This document shows, in pieces, positions 1 to 5,166 of a stretch of DNA of 5,166 nucleotides. The DNA lies in contig JAIRQK010000041.1 of the NCBI GenBank assembly GCA_031256525.1, positions 1-5,166 of the forward strand. Reading direction: 5' to 3'. The notes under the pieces were generated by a model. It was given only the letters and a program-made list of their open reading frames with translations. It was not told the origin of the DNA and made no database searches. The position numbers and the translations under genes are program-made. Within the stretch, counting starts at the first letter, position 1, and every line of letters begins with the position of its first letter. This DNA comes from Campylobacteraceae bacterium (lineage in GTDB: Bacteria > Campylobacterota > Campylobacteria > Campylobacterales > Campylobacteraceae).

Positions 1-437
1 TAGGGATATTGGGCTTTGATGTGTTAGCAGAAAAAGATTGTACCGCTCTTATAAAACTTCTTGATTTGAAAATAGGTAGATGTGATATTTGTATAGGCAT
101 ACCAAACGACAAAGAGATAAACTATATGTTGCCAGAAATTAAAGTTGCGACAAAAATGGAGAATATAACAAGACAATATTTCTCATCAAAAGCTATATCT
201 GTTGATATAATAAAGTTGTATGGGTCAATAGAACTTGCACCAATTGTTGGATTGGCCGATGCTATGGTAGACTTAGTAGAGACTGGCGATACAATGAGAC
301 AGAATGGACTGAAAGTGGTAGAGACAATAGGCAGTTCAACTGCCCATTTAGTCTCAAACAAACTCAGCTACATATCAAACAAAACAGAGATTTTAAATCT
401 TCTTGATAGTATAAGAGCTACTTACGATAATAGCTGA
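1..437 (+). CDS. hisG: ATP phosphoribosyltransferase, short (catalytic) form, 5'-truncated by window edge
   Basis: HisG catalyses the first step of histidine biosynthesis in the cytoplasm, joining PRPP and ATP into phosphoribosyl-ATP. The reading frame is open from base 3, and the first codons read GILGFDVL, the family's conserved G-I-x-G-x-D-V-L segment. The TTG at 9 is therefore internal and the true start lies upstream of the window. The PRPP-binding signature sits at about 231-311: ELAP, then GLADAMVDLV, then ETGDTMRQNG, with the expected Glu, Gly-x-Ala-Asp, Asp, Gly-x-Thr and Asn. The protein stops about 40 residues after this motif, with no ACT-like regulatory domain. That marks the short form of roughly 205 residues in total, with about 60 missing here. 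In known systems the short form works with the regulatory subunit HisZ, which is not in this window. The gene converges on the minus-strand response regulator and overlaps its 3' end (422-437). Identity is secure; the short-form assignment follows from the C-terminal length. Confidence 0.96.
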   Translation, partial: GILGFDVLAEKDCTALIKLLDLKIGRCDICIGIPNDKEINYMLPEIKVATKMENITRQYFSSKAISVDIIKLYGSIELAPIVGLADAMVDLVETGDTMRQNGLKVVETIGSSTAHLVSNKLSYISNKTEILNLLDSIRATYDNS

Positions 438-805
438 TAGATTTTTTGAATTTTATCAAAAAGTTCGTGCTCTCTAATCGGCTTAACTAGAAAATCATAA
501 GCACCTCTCTCCAATGCCTCATATTTTTTTGTTTCATCGGTTGTGAGGACTACCACCGGGATATTTTTTAGCTTGTCGTTTGTGCCAACATTTGTCAAAA
601 ACTCTATACCATTCATAATTGGCATCTTGATATCCAATAAAATGATGTCAATATCGTATGATCCTTTTAATATCTCTAATGCCTCTAACCCATTTTTTGC
701 TTCTACTACCGAATCAATATTTTGATTTTTTTTGAGCATAATATTTATTAACTTTAAATTTATCAGGTCATCATCTACTGATAAAACTTTTAACTTTTTT
801 GCCAT
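422..805 (-). CDS. Single-domain (CheY-like) response regulator
   Basis: This 127-residue protein is a complete receiver domain with no output domain. Visible signature residues are the acidic pocket Asp11-Asp12 (in SVDDD), the phospho-acceptor Asp58 (LLDIKMP), the switch Thr88 (VLTTDE), the switch aromatic Phe105 and the catalytic Lys108 followed by Pro (FLVKPI). All residues needed for phosphorylation are present, so it should be a working phosphate acceptor. With no DNA-binding or enzymatic domain, it should signal through protein contacts or act as a phosphate relay or sink; this is inference. The ATG at 803-805 is supported by an AGAGG ten bases upstream and by beta-strand 1 beginning a few residues in. 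It lies 21 bases after the stop of the hybrid kinase on the same strand, making that kinase its likely phosphodonor. Nothing supports calling it CheY itself, because no chemotaxis genes are visible nearby. The last 16 bases overlap the convergent hisG. Confidence 0.95.
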   Translation of the reverse strand: MAKKLKVLSVDDDLINLKLINIMLKKNQNIDSVVEAKNGLEALEILKGSYDIDIILLDIKMPIMNGIEFLTNVGTNDKLKNIPVVVLTTDETKKYEALERGAYDFLVKPIREHELFDKIQKIYQLLS

Positions 806-815
806 TATTTTTATA

Positions 816-820
816 CCTCT
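816..820 (-). promoter_or_regulatory. Ribosome-binding site of the response regulator
   Basis: On the minus strand AGAGG precedes the ATG at 805 by ten bases, inside the 21-base gap after the kinase stop codon. The spacing is slightly long but this is the only purine-rich candidate. It supports this ATG and reinitiation by ribosomes leaving the kinase gene. Confidence 0.6.
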
Positions 821-826
821 TTATGC

Positions 827-3800
827 TTATAAGTATTTTGCTATCAACTCTTGGAGTTGTACTCTTGTTGCTATATTGTGACTAATAACATCAGCTAAAC
901 CATCAAACATGCTTGAAGGCTTGTCAAGCTCATAAAAAAGTGCTACTTTTGTATTGCCATTGCTGTTTTTTATAGATGTAATAATAGACTTTAACGATGG
1001 CTCAATAGTAACTTCTTTATCAATCAATATAAGTTTGTAATCAGTTGATTGGATAAGCTCTTTAAAATCTTCAATAGAAGTAGCCGAATCAACAGAACCA
1101 TTTATTTTTTTCACCATATCAGCAAATACTCTAGTTTCTAAAGAGCTCTTTTTGCATACGAGTATATCTTTTGTTGGTTTTGCCTTGCTTTGTTCAATAC
1201 TCTCATTTTGCACCTTTTCAGGCTCAACAACATTGTTGCTTTCGGCAGGTACTGTATTGCTAACAGGTTCATCTTCTTGGATAATAGATGAGAATTTTTT
1301 CGCCAACTCTTGTTCTAACTTCTCATCTCTAACTGCTTTATGAGGTATAAACATATTAAGAACTCTTAAAATGCTATCTTTTTTGATAGGTTTAGTTACA
1401 TACTCATCAAGTCCTTCGCTCATAAATTTTTCTCTATCACCCTTTAGAGCATTTGCGGTAATTGCCACAATTGGAACATGCGTCATATTATGTTTCTTTT
1501 CGTATTGTAAAATTTTATGAGTCGCCTCAACCCCGTCCATAACCGGCATAGCAATATCCATAAAGACTATATCATATCCACCTTTTTGTCTCTCTTCAAA
1601 TGCCAAAAGACCATTTGCTGCAGTAACAATCTCTAATCCTATATCCTCTAATGTTCTTTTGATTAATTTTTGGTTGATCTCATTATCTTCAGCAACCAAA
1701 ACCCTTGCACTAAACTTTGTGTTATTTTCCAATTTATCGGCTGGAACTTTATAGAAAGCATTACCTGTATTAGGAGCAACAGGAGCAATAATATTAGTTT
1801 CACCTTTCAAACCAACCGGCATATCTACCGATACTTTTGGTGCGATAGCAGGCTCTACTTGCGGTTTTATTGCCACAGCAGGAGTAATAACATTAGCTTC
1901 GCCTTTCAAACCAACCGGTACATCTACAGATATCGTTGGCGTCATAACAGGTTCTATTTTTGGCTTTATTGTCATATCAGAATTTGCAAACTCTTGTATT
2001 TTTGGCTTACCTACTGGATCAATCATCTCTACAACCTCCACTTTTTTTGTTGTTTTTGTCTTTGTTTTCTCTTCAGGCTTGTCTAATTTATCAAATATCG
2101 TTGGTGTTTCTAACTTTGGCTCAGCCTCTGTTGCTTGTGGTTGAGTAGGCTGTGGTGCTTGAGCCTTTAAGTCTTTTGGTATTAAATCCCTACCTTGATC
2201 CAAAAATTTCACCAATTTTGTTATATTTATAGGTTCAAACATAATTGAAACATACTGAGTCATAATTTCTTCAATTCTTTTTTGATCCTGTGGTTTTAGT
2301 ACGGTTAAGATTGGTAGTTTTATCTTTTTGTACTCTTTTATATCTTCAGCAGATAAGTTTTCTAAATTGACAATAACAGAGTTAACACCAGATTTGTATA
2401 TCAGGTCTTTTAATTCATCAAATTTTGTAAAACTTCTAACTGTTGCTCCAAAATACTCTAAGTATGTTTTTATAATTTTTTCATGATTTTTCTTACTGCC
2501 AGGCACTGAAAGCATAGCACAAACAAAATGAGAGTACCTGTTTTGTAGTCTTATTTCACTTGAAGGCGTCTCTATCAAATCAATAGCAAAATAGAATTTA
2601 CTTCCTCTGCCTTCTTTACTTTCAACCTGTAATTTGCCTCCCATAAGAGCGACATATTGAGATGAAATAGTAAGACCAAGACCTGTTCCACCATACTTTC
2701 TCGTGATAGTAGAATCTGCTTGTGAAAATGCGTTAAAAATCTCTCCTATTTTTGACTCTTGTATTCCGATACCAGTATCTTCAACGCTAAAGATAACATT
2801 TGCATATCCTCGTTTTACCGAAGTGCCTCTATCGATAACAACATTAATAGAGCCATTTTGTGGGGTAAATTTAACAGCATTACTTAGAAGGTTAATGATA
2901 ACCTCTTTTATTTTTGTAATATCACCTTTCAAATAATCTGTCAAGCCCGGATGAATATAAGAGGTTAGCTGAATATTCTTTTCTGTAGCTTTTGGTCCAT
3001 AAACTTCAATAGCGTTTTCAAATTCTGGAATAGGCAAAAATGGAATTTCATCAATTTCAACTTTGTTGCTTTCGATTTTTGATAAGTCAAGAACATTATT
3101 AATGATATCAAGCAAGTTTTCAGAACTCTTCTCGATAACCTCAAGAAACTCTAACTTTTCACCATCAAGATCTGTATTTTTCAGCAATTCAGTAAATCCA
3201 ATAATACCATTTAACGGAGTTCTTATCTCATGGGACATATTAGCCAAAAATATACTTTTTGCATAACTTGCATCTTCGGCTTTTCGTTTCTCTTCAGCAA
3301 TACTCTCTAAAGCCTTATCTATAATCCCATACGCCTTGGTTGTATCTTTTGAAGTACGCAAGTCAAGTTTCTCTTTTGTTCCAGCAAGTTCTTCAACTCT
3401 AGTGAAAACTTTTCCAAGCTCTAGGATGTTTTTATTTATATTTTTACTCATAATGTAACCAATAATAAGTAGAATAAACGAAATCAACCAAACTGAAACA
3501 GCAACTGCAAGTTGAATTATAGTAAGTTTGAAAAAATTGTCCACTTCTACTTTTAGTGAATCTTTTATAATTGACGTAATGCCTGTGATAATCTCTATCT
3601 TGTTGGACATCATAGTAAACCAAACGGTTGGGTCAATTAAAAACTCTCCAGTTTGGGCTACTAACATTATCTCTGCTTTTACTTGCTCAATATCGTTAAT
3701 GATTCTTTGACTATCTGGCTTATTAACTAAACTATCTATCTTTTGTTGTGTCTCTTCAGGTCTAACAGCAATAGCAGATAGAGTGTTTGTTTTAGATGCT

Positions 3801-4426
3801 ATGCTTATCCACATCTCCAAATTTTCCGGAGATATAGGTTTGTAAAGACCAAGAAGACCCGATATAAAACCACGTTCTTGTCCATTAAATTCGATATCGT
3901 TAAATGATGATGCTAATGCGATATTTAGTGATGTTATTTGACTATTTGCAGCAACTTTAAATGTGCTCTCTTTCATTCTTTCTAAAATGAGAGAAATTAT
4001 CACAGAGTAGTAATTGAAAAACATATCGTTCGCATCTATACTCAGGCTATCAATCCTCTCTCTCATAGATGCTAAGTTGTCTAAGTTGTTAACAATAGCA
4101 GAGGTTTTGGTTTCTAAAGCTTTTGGATTGGCTCTATGATATGCTTTTAATGCATCATATGCTTTATCAGTTGGTGCTCTTCCTTTAGCAGCTAACATAT
4201 CACTACCTATTACACCATTACTTGATACATAAGTATTGCTTAACCCTCTCTCTGCTGCTAAAGCAACTAATAGTTCGCCAAGTAAATTATTTTCCTTCAT
4301 ATTGCTATTGAGAGTAGCAACATTTCTATAGTTATCAAATGATAAATAGAGATAATAAGAAGAGAAAGAAAATAGTATTAACAGTGGGATCAAACTTATC
4401 AGTTTTAATGTGTTTTCTGTTCTCAT
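827..4426 (-). CDS. Membrane hybrid sensor histidine kinase: NIT sensor, kinase core, three receiver-like domains
   Basis: This 1199-residue inner-membrane kinase has these domains in order. TM1 is at about 8-28. A periplasmic helical region (45-295) carries NIT-domain hallmarks: ALAAERGLS near 55-63, GRAPTD at 82-87, and a second QERGF at 183-187 followed by a Pro-Ile-Ser-Pro-Glu turn. TM2 is at about 303-326. A linker that may be a divergent HAMP or signalling helix runs to 388. HisKA has His399 in MSHEIRTPLNG. HATPase_c has the N box Asn512/Asn516, G1 box DTGIGI (550-555), F box near 564-567 and G2 box GGTGLGL (579-585). A degenerate receiver (628-745) lacks the acid pocket and has Asn687 at the phosphorylation site. 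A Pro/Lys-rich linker (746-905) holds a 33-residue tandem repeat. An intact receiver (906-1030) has Glu913-Asp914, Asp957, Thr990 and Lys1012. A further linker leads to a C-terminal receiver-like domain (1086-1199) with Lys-Lys at the acid pocket. NIT domains in NasR-type proteins sense nitrate/nitrite; the ligand here is unproven. No HPt domain is present. The start is supported by the ribosome-binding site and by TM1 placement. Confidence 0.95.
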   Translation of the reverse strand: MRTENTLKLISLIPLLILFSFSSYYLYLSFDNYRNVATLNSNMKENNLLGELLVALAAERGLSNTYVSSNGVIGSDMLAAKGRAPTDKAYDALKAYHRANPKALETKTSAIVNNLDNLASMRERIDSLSIDANDMFFNYYSVIISLILERMKESTFKVAANSQITSLNIALASSFNDIEFNGQERGFISGLLGLYKPISPENLEMWISIASKTNTLSAIAVRPEETQQKIDSLVNKPDSQRIINDIEQVKAEIMLVAQTGEFLIDPTVWFTMMSNKIEIITGITSIIKDSLKVEVDNFFKLTIIQLAVAVSVWLISFILLIIGYIMSKNINKNILELGKVFTRVEELAGTKEKLDLRTSKDTTKAYGIIDKALESIAEEKRKAEDASYAKSIFLANMSHEIRTPLNGIIGFTELLKNTDLDGEKLEFLEVIEKSSENLLDIINNVLDLSKIESNKVEIDEIPFLPIPEFENAIEVYGPKATEKNIQLTSYIHPGLTDYLKGDITKIKEVIINLLSNAVKFTPQNGSINVVIDRGTSVKRGYANVIFSVEDTGIGIQESKIGEIFNAFSQADSTITRKYGGTGLGLTISSQYVALMGGKLQVESKEGRGSKFYFAIDLIETPSSEIRLQNRYSHFVCAMLSVPGSKKNHEKIIKTYLEYFGATVRSFTKFDELKDLIYKSGVNSVIVNLENLSAEDIKEYKKIKLPILTVLKPQDQKRIEEIMTQYVSIMFEPINITKLVKFLDQGRDLIPKDLKAQAPQPTQPQATEAEPKLETPTIFDKLDKPEEKTKTKTTKKVEVVEMIDPVGKPKIQEFANSDMTIKPKIEPVMTPTISVDVPVGLKGEANVITPAVAIKPQVEPAIAPKVSVDMPVGLKGETNIIAPVAPNTGNAFYKVPADKLENNTKFSARVLVAEDNEINQKLIKRTLEDIGLEIVTAANGLLAFEERQKGGYDIVFMDIAMPVMDGVEATHKILQYEKKHNMTHVPIVAITANALKGDREKFMSEGLDEYVTKPIKKDSILRVLNMFIPHKAVRDEKLEQELAKKFSSIIQEDEPVSNTVPAESNNVVEPEKVQNESIEQSKAKPTKDILVCKKSSLETRVFADMVKKINGSVDSATSIEDFKELIQSTDYKLILIDKEVTIEPSLKSIITSIKNSNGNTKVALFYELDKPSSMFDGLADVISHNIATRVQLQELIAKYL
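1775..1972 (-). repeat. 99-base tandem repeat (two units) in the kinase linker
   Basis: Two adjacent in-frame units, 1874-1972 (residues 819-851) and 1775-1873 (residues 852-884), encode 33-residue repeats centred on PVGLKGE and beginning IKP. By hand alignment 76 of 99 bases and 19 of 33 residues match, including a 17-base identical stretch (1803-1819 and 1902-1918). A PVG exactly 33 residues earlier (804-806) could be the trace of an older, decayed unit, but little else matches there. The repeat lies in a Pro/Lys-rich, probably disordered linker between the first degenerate receiver and the intact receiver. It likely sets linker length or provides a docking motif. Confidence 0.9.
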
Positions 4427-4433
4427 AGTTGGG

Positions 4434-5166
4434 TTATCCTTTTAGTTTATTAGCTAAATCATTAATGTTTGTTTTTATATCACTTATAATTTTTTTCTTT
4501 TTATCAAATGAACTAGCAAGTTTTAATTCGGTCAATTTTTTGACTACATCTTCAAGTTTTAAAATATTGCTTATGCCTATTAATTTTACGATTTCTGCAT
4601 TTAGCAACTCATTATCTTCGTGCTCTAAATGTCTATCCAATTTTAAAAACTCTTCAGATGCAAATGAAGAATAGTCGTTGAAATACCCTTTTACTTTCTC
4701 TTTTTCAAACCCATAATCTTGCACCAAACCATCAACAATCGCTTCAACTTTAATTTCATTTTTGTTTACAATATCTTCGATGTTTGAGTTGGATAAAAAT
4801 ACACTATCACTATTTCCAAAGGATATCGTAAAGTCATCAGCAGAATCTTTACTCTCTTTTTGTGTAAAATCACTGTCTGTATTTAAATTCATTGTCTGAC
4901 TACCAAAATCTAAACTAAAGCTACTTTCATTAATATTTTCAAATTTATCTAATTTTACATCGTTTGTTGTGCTATTATTTGTTAAGTTTAGGTCACTATT
5001 GATAGAAAAAACATCTGTATTTGATGTTGGTGCTTTAACAAAACTATCATTATTGTTCGTGGAGTTAGAGTGGACACTTTTTTCTGCTTTTTCTACTGAA
5101 GCGTTATCGCTAAATGCTTCAAAAATGTTCTCTTTCGTTTCATGCTGGACATTTGTCGGTTCAAAA
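4434..5166 (-). CDS. Unrecognised protein with low-complexity region and HPt-like C-terminal helical domain, 5'-truncated by window edge
   Basis: The frame is open from the right edge to the TAA at 4434-4436, giving 243 residues in the window with no stop. The only in-frame ATG (4892) has no convincing ribosome-binding site, and the 91 codons before it have the same Ser/Asn/Asp-rich composition as those after it. I therefore take that ATG as internal and place the true start beyond the window. The first 130 or so residues look disordered, with short hydrophobic-Phe motifs such as FSLDFG and FTISFG. The last 105 or so residues (about 4437-4751) are predicted helical. They follow the HPt pattern: a GYFNDYSSFASEEFLKL helix, an acidic turn, then KLIGISNILKLEDVVKKL resembling the H-x-L-K-G-x-x-x-x-L-G-L helix. 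The histidine position is Val, so phosphotransfer is unlikely. It is the first visible gene of the operon, 7 bases before the kinase. It may be an adaptor or a decoy for the kinase's receiver; the family is not recognised. Confidence 0.8.
   Translation of the reverse strand, partial: FEPTNVQHETKENIFEAFSDNASVEKAEKSVHSNSTNNNDSFVKAPTSNTDVFSINSDLNLTNNSTTNDVKLDKFENINESSFSLDFGSQTMNLNTDSDFTQKESKDSADDFTISFGNSDSVFLSNSNIEDIVNKNEIKVEAIVDGLVQDYGFEKEKVKGYFNDYSSFASEEFLKLDRHLEHEDNELLNAEIVKLIGISNILKLEDVVKKLTELKLASSFDKKKKIISDIKTNINDLANKLKG
4437..4441 (-). promoter_or_regulatory. Ribosome-binding site of the hybrid kinase, embedded in the upstream gene's last codons
   Basis: On the minus strand AAGGA ends ten bases before the kinase ATG (4424-4426). 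It is made by the last sense codons of the upstream gene (AAA GGA, then TAA). Ribosomes terminating there sit on the kinase initiation region, so translational coupling is expected. It also fixes the kinase start. Confidence 0.7.

Noticed and set aside
9..11. TTG at 9 as the start of hisG
   Set aside because: Conserved HisG residues (Gly-Ile) are encoded in frame before it, and a start here would remove the N-terminal part of the catalytic domain. The gene is simply cut by the window edge.
321..355. Inverted repeat within hisG: GGCAGT/ACTGCC inner stem with outer GAGAC/GTCTC arms
   Set aside because: Considered as a terminator for the minus-strand operon. No T-run follows on either strand and the bases encode conserved HisG residues, so it is more likely chance.
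122..361. Minus-strand open frame of 79 codons inside hisG
   Set aside because: hisG is conserved through this stretch, including its PRPP-binding motif, and the antisense product resembles no known protein.
443..462. AT-only hairpin TTTTTGA/TCAAAAA with a 6-base loop just after hisG
   Set aside because: Considered as the hisG terminator. The stem is almost all A-T, no T-run follows it, and it lies within the response regulator coding sequence, so the support is too weak to list.
1670..2086. Plus-strand open frame of 138 codons opposite the kinase linker
   Set aside because: It mirrors the repeat-rich linker and reads as Arg/Tyr/Phe/Cys-rich sequence with a duplicated segment from the 99-base repeat. 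There is no ribosome-binding site, and the opposite strand has an unambiguous kinase frame.
3262..3448. HAMP domain between TM2 and HisKA
   Set aside because: The position and length suit a HAMP, but I could not see its conserved Pro and Glu pattern clearly. I describe it as a possible divergent HAMP or signalling helix and do not list it separately.
4429..4674. Plus-strand open frame of 81 codons with a hydrophobic N-terminal half
   Set aside because: It is the complement of a Lys/Asp-rich helical coding region, which naturally gives Phe/Leu/Ser-rich antisense frames. No ribosome-binding site precedes it.

Overview
The window is AT-rich with low-GC codon use (many AAA, TTT, ATA, AAT codons). 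Together with the protein flavour, this suggests a member of the Campylobacterota, for example a Sulfurimonas- or Sulfurovum-like bacterium. That placement is an impression from composition and protein style and was not tested by a search. Coding density is nearly total: no gene-free stretch exceeds about 21 bases, so there is no intergenic region to describe, and no RNA gene, CRISPR array or insertion sequence was seen.

Left end, plus strand (1-437): the C-terminal two thirds of hisG, the short-form ATP phosphoribosyltransferase of histidine synthesis. Its 5' end lies outside the window. It converges on, and overlaps by 16 bases, the last gene of a minus-strand operon that fills the rest of the window.

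Minus strand, in transcription order: (1) the 3' part of a gene that enters from the right edge (5166-4434), encoding a low-complexity acidic/Ser/Asn-rich region followed by a helical domain that resembles a histidine-phosphotransfer (HPt) bundle without the phosphorylatable histidine; (2) a 1199-residue membrane hybrid sensor kinase (4426-827) with a periplasmic NIT sensor, a kinase core, a degenerate receiver, a Pro/Lys-rich repeat linker, one intact receiver and a second degenerate receiver at the C terminus; (3) a 127-residue stand-alone receiver (805-422). Gaps of 7 and 21 bases and embedded ribosome-binding sites argue for one transcript with coupled translation. The promoter must lie beyond the right edge.

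How they may work together (inference): the NIT domain senses a small ligand, in the founding family nitrate/nitrite, and controls the kinase. Phosphate passes to the internal receiver (Asp957). It then goes through an HPt not seen here, or directly, to the single-domain regulator (Asp58), which has no DNA-binding output and so probably acts through protein contacts. The most unusual points are the three receiver-like domains of which only one is catalytically complete, with one replacing the acidic pocket by Lys-Lys; the HPt-like neighbour lacking His; and the 99-base tandem repeat in the kinase linker.
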